Below, in pieces: positions 33,463 through 41,871 of a DNA stretch of 64,000 nt (the first letter of the stretch is position 1; each line of letters starts with the position of its first letter). The position numbers were made by a program, and so were the translations under genes. The stretch spans positions 243,015-307,014 of the forward strand of contig FOXT01000005.1 in the NCBI GenBank assembly GCA_900115795.1, in the 5' to 3' direction. The stretch comes from Lachnospiraceae bacterium XBB1006. Its GTDB lineage: Bacteria > Bacillota > Clostridia > Lachnospirales > Lachnospiraceae. The notes beneath the pieces were generated by a model, which was not told the origin of the DNA, did not search any database, and worked only from the letters and a program-made list of their open reading frames with translations.

Positions 33463-33517
33463 TTGACTTATGCGTAAGCAGAGCGTATATTATAGAAAAA
33501 GATGTACGCAAAGCGTA
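33463..33517 (+). promoter_or_regulatory. Promoter and operators of the ICE transfer region
   Basis: TTGACT (-35, 33463-33468), 17-nt spacer, TATATT (-10, 33486-33491). The spacer contains TATGCGTAAGCAGAGCGTATA, in two GCGTA steps, and the perfect palindrome TACGC-AAA-GCGTA lies at 33505-33517 just after the start site. These are likely binding sites of the divergent XRE protein. Confidence 0.7.
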
Positions 33518-34010
33518 GAGGACGAAGGAAGTGATTACCAAAGTAAAGAAAACGGTCAGAAATTGACCAGAAACTAGAAAAAACGGTCAGTCTAGTACAT
33601 TTTGCTTTTTTTCAAGATGAGATATACTTGGTACATCGCAGGGAAGCCTGTGAGGACAACAACTGAATATCAACCACAGATAAGTAAAATTCCGGGGCAT
33701 TTGCCTTGAGGACTGTAGACTAACGCTACCACATCAGTAGGCGGAAGGATCGAGAGATGAACGCCGAGGAGCGAGTGAAGGTCCGGTAAATAGGAGTAAC
33801 AAGTGTTGCGGAAGGATAATAAACCACAAAGGCTGAATGGGCCTTATCCTCGCAATGGCAGAAGAGGAGGTAGTGCTTACGTTTGTAAGGGCGCCGTGAA
33901 CGCATATGCGGCTTATCTGTAGTTCCCATGTGTGCGGGGCGATTAGGAGCAGCCTGCGGCTAGTACGCACACCTACATGGAGAAATCCATGAATAAATGC
34001 AGGAGGTTAA
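33498..34010 (+). ncRNA. Long structured leader or non-coding RNA of the ICE
   Basis: About 500 nt without a supported ORF; minus-strand ORFs here lack ribosome binding sites. Predicted stems: GGTCA/TGACC (33554-33568), CAGG-GAAG-CCTG (33639-33650), TTGCG-ga-AGGATAA / TTATCCT-CGCAA (33806-33855), CTTAC-GTTT-GTAAG (33876-33889), CCATG-TGTGCG / CGCACA-ccta-CATGG (33926-33980) with inner AGCC/GGCT, and CATGGA-GAAA-TCCATG (33976-33991). The last two compete for CATGG at 33976-33980, just before AGGAGG at 34001. The second half has higher G+C than its surroundings. I cannot assign it to a known RNA family. Confidence 0.6.
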
Positions 34011-34016
34011 AAAAGA

Positions 34017-34091
34017 ATGAAAACAGACATATACTGGCCTACCTTTTTGGGAGGTGAGACCAGTGGAAAAACATTTTCCGGATACGGTTAA
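34017..34091 (+). CDS. Short leader peptide
   Basis: A 24-residue ORF (ATG to TAA) with AGGAGG 10 nt upstream. Its 3' half overlaps, in another frame, the start of the cysteine-rich gene at 34063. It may be a leader peptide that couples translation, or an independent small protein; the residues around FLGGETSGKTFSG show nothing known. Confidence 0.45.
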   Translation: MKTDIYWPTFLGGETSGKTFSGYG

Positions 34092-34404
34092 AGGACGGGA
34101 AAGGAAACTGACATCCGCTATTCGTGGTGACAGAAACCGTATGAGCAAAGAGGAAAAAAGAGAAGTCCTTAAGTTCATTCGTAAGCATGATTGCACATAC
34201 TGCACTGAAAATGATGGGATTCTTAAGTGCTTTGAAAACCGTCGGTGTAAGTGCGTAAAAGGCGATTATTCCAAAACGAAAGTTTTGAAAAGATGTCCTC
34301 GCGATGAAGTGGGGAATTGCCCGTATGCAAACGAAACCGGAACCTGTTTTGTGGTTTGCTTCCAGAAGATATTACAAGAGTTTCATGAAAAAGAGCAGAA
34401 ATAA
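34063..34404 (+). CDS. Cysteine-rich protein
   Basis: A 113-residue protein with nine cysteines: HDCTYC, LKCF, RRCKC, KRCP, NCPY, GTCFVVC. The spacing suggests one or two zinc-binding sites. The region MSKEEKREVLKFIRKH may be a helix that contacts DNA. Similar cysteine-rich proteins (Cys_rich_VLP and relatives) lie at this place in Tn1549-like elements, but I am not sure of the family. GTG 34063 is preferred over GTG 34054 because GGGAGGTGAG overlaps the latter. Confidence 0.68.
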   Translation: MEKHFPDTVKGRERKLTSAIRGDRNRMSKEEKREVLKFIRKHDCTYCTENDGILKCFENRRCKCVKGDYSKTKVLKRCPRDEVGNCPYANETGTCFVVCFQKILQEFHEKEQK

Positions 34405-34432
34405 TCAGGATATAAACAGGAGGCAGGAAGAA

Positions 34433-35338
34433 ATGAGCAATGTTGAAATCATTGGTATTGACCATGGAAACAGTCATATCAAAACGGTAAGTGAGGTCTT
34501 TCCGACCGGAATTAAGAGTTTGTCAACCGAGCCACCCTTTTTTGAAGATGTGCTTGAGGTAAAGGATGCTTACTATAAGATTGGCGGAGAACGGTTAGGC
34601 GTAAAGAATGCCAAGACGGAGGATGAGGATTTTAAGAATCTTACTTATGTAGCAGTGGCAAAGGAACTGAAGAATCGTAAGTTGCAGGAAGCAAATGTGC
34701 TTTTAGCGGTGGGATTGCCACCAACCCGATATGGCAAGGAAAAGCAGAGCTATATCGACTACTTTAAGGAACCGGAAGATGTTATCTATTGGTATGAGCA
34801 AAAGCCTTACCATATGATGGTTGCAGGCGTTATGGTATTTCCACAGTGTTTTGCAGCAATCGTAGACATGATTCCCGGAATGGGAAATAAAGTCGTTGCA
34901 GTGGATATCGGTTCCTGGACGATTGATATTGTGCCAATCGTAAATCGCAAACCGGAGACGGGAAGTGAATGCACCATCAATGATGGAATTATTCCGTGTA
35001 TGCGAGAGATTCAAAATGAGAGTGTCCGGCTTTTTAATGAAAAAATAGAAGAGCATGTCATCAAGGAATATATCATGACGGGCAGATGCAGCTTGCCAAC
35101 GGAATATAAGCAGATAATGGATGATAAGCTTCGTGCCTTTGCGGAGAAAGTCTTGAAGATTTTAAGAGAGCAGGGATACAGCTTAAAGACAACGCAGTTT
35201 ATTTTTGTTGGCGGCGGAGCCGGTATCATCAAGAATTTTACCCCGGATGATCCAAGCAATTTTCAGTATCGCTTGGATGTGAGAGCAAATGCCAAGGGAT
35301 ATGAAACCTTAGCAAAGATCGCGATGAAAAGGGGGTAG
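34433..35338 (+). CDS. ParM/StbA-like actin-family ATPase
   Basis: A 301-residue protein of the ParM/StbA/Alp actin family. Phosphate-1 loop IIGIDHGNSHIKT near the N-terminus, phosphate-2 VVAVDIGSWTIDIV near residue 155, and an adenosine motif FVGGGAGIIKNF near 265. In plasmids such proteins polymerise and segregate DNA with ParR. The ATG at 34433 follows CAGGAGGCAGGAAG. It is followed 9 nt later by a small RHH-like gene in the ParR position. This is common in ICEs with an extrachromosomal stage. Confidence 0.85.
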   Translation: MSNVEIIGIDHGNSHIKTVSEVFPTGIKSLSTEPPFFEDVLEVKDAYYKIGGERLGVKNAKTEDEDFKNLTYVAVAKELKNRKLQEANVLLAVGLPPTRYGKEKQSYIDYFKEPEDVIYWYEQKPYHMMVAGVMVFPQCFAAIVDMIPGMGNKVVAVDIGSWTIDIVPIVNRKPETGSECTINDGIIPCMREIQNESVRLFNEKIEEHVIKEYIMTGRCSLPTEYKQIMDDKLRAFAEKVLKILREQGYSLKTTQFIFVGGGAGIIKNFTPDDPSNFQYRLDVRANAKGYETLAKIAMKRG

Positions 35339-35347
35339 CCGGATACG

Positions 35348-35743
35348 ATGAAGACAAAAAACACAGCATTTTATTCACTTAGGCTAAACCTTGATAACAA
35401 GCAGCACCGGGAGGTTTTTGAAATCCTTCAGAGCCTGGATAAAAACATCTTTAAGTCAAGAAACCAGTTCATTGTTGACTGTATTGATGAACGAATACGG
35501 TGCCGGGGTAAGAAGACCGGTATAGAGCAACTGACAAAAGATGAGATTGTGCAGGAGATAGTGGAAAAGGTTGGGCAGGAGATTGATAGCCGTATTTACG
35601 CTTTTGCAGGAAAAGCCTTTTTGGAAGGTGGAGCGGAACGAAAGAGTTCCGTAAAAGAACCGGTAACAGAAAAAGTATCGGAGGAAAAACTGGATGATGT
35701 GCTGGGTGATCTGGCATCGGAGTGGGCAAACATGGGTGAATAG
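35348..35743 (+). CDS. ParR-like DNA-binding partner of the ParM-like protein
   Basis: A 131-residue protein. N-terminal AFYSLRLNLDNKQHREVFEIL plus SRNQFIVDCIDERI has the ribbon-helix-helix pattern. The C-terminal half is acidic and ends in LDDVLGDLASEWANMGE, a possible filament-contact peptide as in plasmid ParR. Assignment rests on size, RHH pattern and position directly after the ParM-like gene. Centromere repeats are not obvious upstream; the structured region before the operon or the 43.8-kb repeat array are candidates. Confidence 0.72.
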   Translation: MKTKNTAFYSLRLNLDNKQHREVFEILQSLDKNIFKSRNQFIVDCIDERIRCRGKKTGIEQLTKDEIVQEIVEKVGQEIDSRIYAFAGKAFLEGGAERKSSVKEPVTEKVSEEKLDDVLGDLASEWANMGE

Positions 35744-35767
35744 GACCCCGGAGAGGAGGCAAGGCAG

Positions 35768-35854
35768 ATGTTGAAACTCTATTATGATTACAAGAAAAAT
35801 CGTAGGATTTTCCAGTATTTATTTGCGTATATTGACATCTTAACTGAAGAATAG
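35768..35854 (+). CDS. 28-residue basic/aromatic small protein
   Basis: ATG to TAG, with GGAGAGGAGG upstream at 9-10 nt spacing, 24 nt after the ParR-like gene. The product MLKLYYDYKKNRRIFQYLF... is rich in Tyr, Lys and Arg. Function is unknown; the ribosome binding site and operon spacing support translation. Confidence 0.5.
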   Translation: MLKLYYDYKKNRRIFQYLFAYIDILTEE

Positions 35855-35959
35855 GAGAAAACGAATGAATTTAACACGGGACTCACCCGGTAAGGAAAAG
35901 CGCCTGTGATAAAGAAAAAGTCTACATAAGAGGAGTAGACGGGTATCATGGACGGATGC

Positions 35960-35993
35960 GTGCCTGTCACTCCTAAAGGAGAAGGGCAGGTAC
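35960..35993 (+). other. Hairpin in the leader of the secreted-protein gene
   Basis: GTGCCTG (35960-35966) pairs with CAGGTAC (35987-35993, one G-U) and encloses CTCC-TAAA-GGAG. It holds the purine-rich region that precedes the ATG at 36000, so it may limit translation. Confidence 0.5.
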
Positions 35994-35999
35994 AAAAGC

Positions 36000-36434
36000 A
36001 TGAAAAAAAGATTATTAGCAGTGATGATTGTGATAGCAATATTATTAGGCGAGGGAAGCGTTGCGAATGCATATAAGCCAAAGCATTATAGTCCGAAGAA
36101 AGTGGTGAAGCTGGCAATGCAGATTTGTAAAGATAATGGAATGATTTCCACAGCGGACCATCTGAAAGCAGCTTTGAAAGAAGGAAGAATTACCAAGGAA
36201 GAGTTTGAGGATTATTATCCGACGGATGGTCTTGGCTATTACAGCGTTTTTGTGGAAACCGACCTAAAAAAAGCAAGTACCATTTCCGGACGGAGACTCC
36301 GGAGTGTGCGGGCAATCGCGGAGCATATTGCAGGAATGATGCTACTTGAAAAGGAACCGTATTTTTATATCGCTTATAAAGGAAAAATCAAATACAGAAA
36401 AACAACGTATTATGAATTTCGTTGCTATCGCTAG
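36000..36434 (+). CDS. Small secreted protein of unknown function
   Basis: A 144-residue protein with a signal peptide (MKKRLLAVMIVIAILLGEGSVANA, cut likely after ANA). The mature part of 120 residues is basic with a helical start (PKKVVKLAMQICKDNGMISTADHLKAAL) and a beta end (YFYIAYKGKIKYRKTTYYEFRCYR). No enzyme motif is visible. It lies just before the large surface adhesin and may be exported with it. The hairpin in its leader may reduce its translation. Confidence 0.72.
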   Translation: MKKRLLAVMIVIAILLGEGSVANAYKPKHYSPKKVVKLAMQICKDNGMISTADHLKAALKEGRITKEEFEDYYPTDGLGYYSVFVETDLKKASTISGRRLRSVRAIAEHIAGMMLLEKEPYFYIAYKGKIKYRKTTYYEFRCYR

Positions 36435-36508
36435 AGAAAATGTGTGAGGAGAAGATGTGAGCCGATGACTTGCATCTTCTTTTTATTATGTAGACAGGAG
36501 GAAGAAAG

Positions 36509-39500
36509 TTGAAACAGAGAGTAAAGCGTATTACGGCAGGTTTGCTTGCCGTACTTACGATTGTAACGAGTCTTTGGTCGGAGGGTGGAGCTGCCCTTGC
36601 AGCAAGTAAAAGTGCAAACATTGCCTTTTGGTACGCATCTACCAAAGATTCCGGAGTAGTTAAGGAATTAAAGGCCGGGTACGACCATGGGAAAGTGCTG
36701 TACGCCATGTTGGACGGGCATTCTGCCTATTGTATGAACTATGGCCTGGCAGCAAGCGGTGGACAGCTTATGAACAGCTATCCAAAGCCGAAAACAGACA
36801 TGAGCGCAAAGCAGGAGAAGTTGCTTACTTATTGTCTGTACTATGGATTTAGTTCAGAATCCACCTCGACACCGAGTAATTCGCAGTGTAACAAATATAT
36901 TGCGACACAGGCGATGGTTTGGATTATCGAAAAGAATATCTTTGGAAAAGCCAGTGCGGATTCTGCAGCAAAGAAGCTGTGTGCAACAGCACCGGATAAA
37001 AGTGAATCCTATGAGTATTATGAAAAACTCAGGGATCATATCGACCGGGCGTATAATGCCAGTGTTCCTAGTTTTGCAGCAAGGAAAAAATCCGATGCAA
37101 AGACCTATGTTTTGAACTGGAATGCAACAAACAAGCGATATGAAAAGACGTTTACCGATAACAAGAAGGTTCTTAGCGGATTCGATTTTCATATTGATGG
37201 ATTCAAGGTTGAGAAGAACGGAAATAGCATGACCGTATATACGAAAACCGCCAATGAAAAAGGGACACTTGGAACACTGAAGTCCAATGACGGTAGAGTA
37301 GAACCAAAGGGAAGCTGTGTATTCTGGTTAACCGGTAAGAAGGGATATCAGGAATTTGTATCAGAAAAACCATCCGTTGACCCGATAGAAGCATACCTTA
37401 AGGTGGCAACCGAGAGTGTTGGTTATGGTGAGTTAACCAAGGTGGATGCGGAAACCGGTGAGAAGTTATCCGGAGCTGTGTATGGAATTTATTCTGACAG
37501 CAAGTGCAAGCATCTGGTGGCAAAATTAACCACAAATAGTAGCGGTACTGCGAAGTCAAAGGCTTTGCAGATCGGTACCTATTATGTTAGGGAAATCAAG
37601 GCGCCACAGGGTTATGCATGTAGCAGTGAGATTCATACAGTGACCATTAAGGCGGGTAAAACCGCAACCATTAAGGCATCCGATAAGGTGCAGACGGCAG
37701 GACTTTCCATTTATAAGGAAGGTGACGTTCTGATGGGATGGAATGGAAGCAATTTTGTCTATCAGAGGGAAAAGCTGCCGGGCGCGACGTTTCAGGTATC
37801 TGCCGCAGAGGATATCACGACACCGGAGGGAATCGTGATTTATCACGAGGGTGATATTGTAGCAAGTAACCTTGTTACCGGACCGGATGGACAGGCAGTG
37901 CTCACAGATTTATATAGTGGAGCCTATCTGGTAACAGAGACGGACAGTGTAGAAGGCTATGTCATTAATAAGGAACCTAAGACAGTTCGCGTAAGGGGAA
38001 GTATGGAATCGGTATCTTATGATTCCACAACAATCTTTAATCAGCGTCAGAAGGCGGATGTATCCGTTAAAAAATTAGATTCTGATACACATAATCCGGT
38101 TGCCGGAGGACAGTTTACCATTTATGCTGCCTGTGATATTGAGAATGCAGAAGGAGAGGTTATTGTAGAGGAAGGCGAAGCACTTCAAACAATTACCACT
38201 GGTGGAAATGGAATCGGAAGATTTACAGTGGATTTACCGATCGACTGTTCTTACTATGTGACAGAAACACAGGCACCGTATGGCTATATCCGTAATGAAG
38301 AGGAGCAGTTTGAGTTCTCTTTTGAAACGATGCCGCAGGAACAGGCGACAGCAACCTTTACCCATGAGTTTTCAAACGACCGAGTAACGGCAAGAATTGC
38401 CCTTCATAAAGTGGATAAGGAAAATGGTGTGGCGGTTCCGCAGGGAGATGCGAAACTTTCAAAAGCGGTATATGGCCTTTATGCCAGAGAAAATATCGTG
38501 CATCCGGACGGTGTGACCGGAGTGCTTTACCGGGCAGGCGAGTGTATCACAACCCTAACAACGGATGAGCAGGGAGAAGCGGAAGTCGATGGATTATATC
38601 TTGGAAAGTATTACGTGAAAGAGATTACACCATCTGAGGGATATCTGTTAGATGAAACCGAGCATGACATCACTTGCTCCTATGAGGGGGACCAGGTGGA
38701 AGAAGTGTTTGCAGAGACCACGTCCAAAGAGCAGGTTATGAAGCAGCCGTTCCAGTTTATTAAGGTTTCCGATAATGGAGATGATACTGAAGCTCCAGTA
38801 CTTGCCGGTGCGCAGTTTATGGCATACTTAAAATCTGCATTACCATTAAAGGATGACGGAAGCTATGATTTTGAGCACGGCACCCCGGTAGTCATCGGCG
38901 AGAATGGTTCCACGGTTCTTACAACGGATGAAAAGGGCTATGCGGTTTCCATTCCGATTCCATATGGAACCTATGTGGTGATGGAGTCTTTTACACCGCA
39001 TAACTTAACACCAATCAAGCCTTTTATTGTTAAGATTACGGAAAACCATCCAAATGATCCGCAGCAGTGGCGTGTTTTTATCGACCGCGAGTTTACGGCA
39101 AAGCTTAGAATCGTGAAGAAAGATGCGGATACAAAGAAAATTGTATTACAGCCAAATGCAGAGTTTAAGATTTTTAACATGGATACCAATTCCTATGTGG
39201 TGCAGTTTACGACCTATCCATCAAAAGTAAGACATGAAAGCTTTTTGACGGATGGAGATGGTGATCTGATTTTACCGGAAAGACTTCCAATCGGTCACTA
39301 CCGTATTGAAGAGGTGAAAGCACCGTTTGGATATGTGCTGAATGAAGAACCGGTATTCGTGGATGTAGACTCTGATACCGCTTATGAAGTGGACGGAGAT
39401 ACCAACGACGTGATTATTACAGCAGAGTACGTGGATGCTCCGGTGGTAGGAGAACTGACCATTGAAAAACGCGGAGAAATTTTAATGGATTATACCGGTG

Positions 39501-41866
39501 GCTGGTTCAGTAAATCGGAGGAAAAAGATTTTGTATACGAGGAAGCATCTCTTGCAGGAGCAGTGTATGAAGTATATGCAGCAGAGGACATCTATACTGC
39601 CGATATGCAGCTTGATGAAAATGGCAACCGTTCTTTGTATTATGCAAAGGGAACACTGATTAAAACAGTGATGACAGGGGAAGATGGAAAGGCTGTTGTA
39701 AAGAATCTTCCACTGGGCAAATACAAAGTTGTAGAAGTAGAAGCACCGAACGGTTATGTCTTAAATCCGGAAGAACAGTATGTAACCTTCACCTATGTGG
39801 ATGATAAAACGCCGGTAGTAAAAGAGGGCGTAACCTTTAAGAATGACAGACAGAAACTGTCTTTATCCGTAATCAAAAAGGATACGGAAACGAAGCTTCC
39901 GATTGCAGGAGCTCAGTTTGGTTTGTATGCCAATGAGGATATTGCGAACTTCAACGGCGATATCATTATAAAAGCAGGAGAGTTATTGGAGATTGCAACA
40001 TCGGATGCCAATGGAGTGATTCTGTTTAAGAAGGATTATCCGTTTGGAAAGTATGTTGCACAGGAATTAAAGGCTCCGGATGGTTATGTAAGCAGTAAGG
40101 AACTGGTAACGTTCACAACGGAGTATAAGGGACAAAACGTAAAGGTGGCAGAGTACAGTACCGAGTTTTACAATATTCCGACTACCTTTGAAATAACCAA
40201 AACGGATATTACAAGTGGTGTGGAATTACCGGGAGCTACTTTAAGCGTATTAAATGACAACGGAATCGTAATTGACCGTTGGCAGTCCGAAGTAGGAAGA
40301 CCGCATGTGATTAAACGATTGGTTGTTGGAAAAACCTACACGTTACGCGAAGATTTTGCACCATATGGTTATCTGAAGGCAGAAGATATTACCTTTACGG
40401 TTGCAGACACAGCGCAGATTCAGAAGGTGGGAATGAAGGATGAAGTTCCTACCGGAACCATTATTGTAAACAAGAAGGGTGAATTTGTAACAGACATTAC
40501 CAAAGTTGAGGATCACTGGTATGATTTCATTTTCAACTTCTTTAAGAAGGATATGTCCGGAGTAACCTTTGAGGTATACGCAGCAGAGGATATTCATAGC
40601 GTAGATGGTCTTAACACCATTTATTATCTGAAGGACAAGTTGGTTGCAACCATTGTTACGGACGAAAAGGGATATGCAAAATGCGAAAGGCTTCCGCTTG
40701 GAAAATACTATCTGAAGGAAACAAAGACTTTAGAGGGCTTTGTATTGCCAAAAGATGTTTTTCCGGCAGAACTTTCCTATGTAGACCAGTATACGAAAGT
40801 GGTTTATGCCGGTATGGAGATTGAAAATGAACGCCAGAAGGTTCAGGTATCTGTGACAAAGAAGGATGCTGATACGAAAGAGGCTCTTATCGGTGCAGTA
40901 TTCGGAATGTATGCAGCCGAAGATATTGTAAATGATGAGGGAAAAGTCATTGTAGCAAAAGATACGCTGATTGAGCGTGTTATCACCGCAGAAGAGGGTA
41001 AAGCACAGTTTATGTTAGACTTACCACTTGGAAAGTATTACGTGAAAGAGTTAGAAGCACCGACAGGCTATGTTACGACACCGGAAGTGTTTGAAGTGGA
41101 TGCAACTTACAAAGGACCGGAGGTAGATTTGATTACGGTAGAGCATGAGTTTTTCGATAAGCCGACCAGAGTGGAAATTTCTAAACAGGATATTACCGGA
41201 GAGCATGAGCTGAAAGGTGCAAAACTGTCAATACTTGATGCAAACGGTAACGTGGTAACCAGTTGGAAATCCGATGGAAAGCCACACTATATGGAAAAAC
41301 TTCCTCTTGGCGATTATGTTCTTCGAGAAGAAGCAGCGCCGTATGGCTATAAAATTGCCAGTGATGTGAAGTTTACCGTTGAGGATAAAGACGAAATCCA
41401 GAAGGTTGTTATGAAGGATGAGATGGTCTTCGGAAAAATCATGATTGAAAAAACAGATAAGATTTCAAAGAAACCATTAAGAGGATGTCATTTTGAAATC
41501 CGTGATGAGGATGGAAAGGTAGTAGACAAGCTGGTAACGGATAGAAAGGGACATGCTGAGTCCAAGGAATTGCTGATTGCCGATTTTAAGGATGGCAATT
41601 TCGGCAAGCATAAAAAATACTATGTTGTCGAGACAAAGGCACCAAAGGGATATATCCTTGATGAAACACCGCATGAGGTGGTTCTGAAGTATAAAGGTGA
41701 GGCACCGGAAATGGTAACCTACACCTTGAAAGTAACAAACAAGCCGGATGAACATTTGACACAGACCGGAGATGATTTCAATCCATGGATGTATGGAGTA
41801 ATTGGAGGAGCTTTGCTATTAGCAGGAGCTCTTATTTTATTTAGTAAAAAAGAGACGGAGGACTAA
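36509..41866 (+). CDS. Thioester/Cna-B repeat surface adhesin, sortase-anchored
   Basis: A 1785-residue wall-anchored protein. Order: signal peptide (1-32); thioester domain with AYCMNYG (Cys75) and ATQAMVWII (Gln134), the Cys-Gln pair of covalent adhesins; about a dozen SpaA/Cna_B-like domains of about 100 residues with the LP-G-Y-x-V/L-x-E-x-x-A-P-x-G-Y pattern; then LTQTG (about 1750-1754), a membrane helix and a KKETED tail. LTQTG is a variant of LPXTG. TTG start with AGGAGGAAG upstream. It probably aids donor-recipient or host contact. The ICE carries its own sortase at 62.7 kb. Confidence 0.9.
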   Translation: MKQRVKRITAGLLAVLTIVTSLWSEGGAALAASKSANIAFWYASTKDSGVVKELKAGYDHGKVLYAMLDGHSAYCMNYGLAASGGQLMNSYPKPKTDMSAKQEKLLTYCLYYGFSSESTSTPSNSQCNKYIATQAMVWIIEKNIFGKASADSAAKKLCATAPDKSESYEYYEKLRDHIDRAYNASVPSFAARKKSDAKTYVLNWNATNKRYEKTFTDNKKVLSGFDFHIDGFKVEKNGNSMTVYTKTANEKGTLGTLKSNDGRVEPKGSCVFWLTGKKGYQEFVSEKPSVDPIEAYLKVATESVGYGELTKVDAETGEKLSGAVYGIYSDSKCKHLVAKLTTNSSGTAKSKALQIGTYYVREIKAPQGYACSSEIHTVTIKAGKTATIKASDKVQTAGLSIYKEGDVLMGWNGSNFVYQREKLPGATFQVSAAEDITTPEGIVIYHEGDIVASNLVTGPDGQAVLTDLYSGAYLVTETDSVEGYVINKEPKTVRVRGSMESVSYDSTTIFNQRQKADVSVKKLDSDTHNPVAGGQFTIYAACDIENAEGEVIVEEGEALQTITTGGNGIGRFTVDLPIDCSYYVTETQAPYGYIRNEEEQFEFSFETMPQEQATATFTHEFSNDRVTARIALHKVDKENGVAVPQGDAKLSKAVYGLYARENIVHPDGVTGVLYRAGECITTLTTDEQGEAEVDGLYLGKYYVKEITPSEGYLLDETEHDITCSYEGDQVEEVFAETTSKEQVMKQPFQFIKVSDNGDDTEAPVLAGAQFMAYLKSALPLKDDGSYDFEHGTPVVIGENGSTVLTTDEKGYAVSIPIPYGTYVVMESFTPHNLTPIKPFIVKITENHPNDPQQWRVFIDREFTAKLRIVKKDADTKKIVLQPNAEFKIFNMDTNSYVVQFTTYPSKVRHESFLTDGDGDLILPERLPIGHYRIEEVKAPFGYVLNEEPVFVDVDSDTAYEVDGDTNDVIITAEYVDAPVVGELTIEKRGEILMDYTGGWFSKSEEKDFVYEEASLAGAVYEVYAAEDIYTADMQLDENGNRSLYYAKGTLIKTVMTGEDGKAVVKNLPLGKYKVVEVEAPNGYVLNPEEQYVTFTYVDDKTPVVKEGVTFKNDRQKLSLSVIKKDTETKLPIAGAQFGLYANEDIANFNGDIIIKAGELLEIATSDANGVILFKKDYPFGKYVAQELKAPDGYVSSKELVTFTTEYKGQNVKVAEYSTEFYNIPTTFEITKTDITSGVELPGATLSVLNDNGIVIDRWQSEVGRPHVIKRLVVGKTYTLREDFAPYGYLKAEDITFTVADTAQIQKVGMKDEVPTGTIIVNKKGEFVTDITKVEDHWYDFIFNFFKKDMSGVTFEVYAAEDIHSVDGLNTIYYLKDKLVATIVTDEKGYAKCERLPLGKYYLKETKTLEGFVLPKDVFPAELSYVDQYTKVVYAGMEIENERQKVQVSVTKKDADTKEALIGAVFGMYAAEDIVNDEGKVIVAKDTLIERVITAEEGKAQFMLDLPLGKYYVKELEAPTGYVTTPEVFEVDATYKGPEVDLITVEHEFFDKPTRVEISKQDITGEHELKGAKLSILDANGNVVTSWKSDGKPHYMEKLPLGDYVLREEAAPYGYKIASDVKFTVEDKDEIQKVVMKDEMVFGKIMIEKTDKISKKPLRGCHFEIRDEDGKVVDKLVTDRKGHAESKELLIADFKDGNFGKHKKYYVVETKAPKGYILDETPHEVVLKYKGEAPEMVTYTLKVTNKPDEHLTQTGDDFNPWMYGVIGGALLLAGALILFSKKETED
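39448..41427 (+). repeat. Tandem duplication of a three-domain adhesin module
   Basis: Two successive units of about 330 residues (39448-40443 and 40444-41427). Each begins GxxxxxKxGE and contains the VYAAEDI, LPLGKY, NERQK/NDRQK and LRE-x-x-APYGY steps, and ends QKVxMKDE. They are diverged at the DNA level. Confidence 0.75.
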
Positions 41867-41871
41867 GATTT

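Noticed and set aside
33726-33970. Minus-strand ORFs of 67-81 residues in the long non-coding stretch
   Set aside because: No ribosome binding sites, no family pattern, and they run against the predicted transcript.
33498-34010. Group II intron or its remnant
   Set aside because: No domain V signature, no reverse-transcriptase ORF and no conserved 5' intron start were found.
35948-36076. Small ORF starting MDGCVPVTPKG that overlaps the secreted-protein gene
   Set aside because: Its ATG has no ribosome binding site, and most of it runs out of frame through a better supported gene with a signal peptide.
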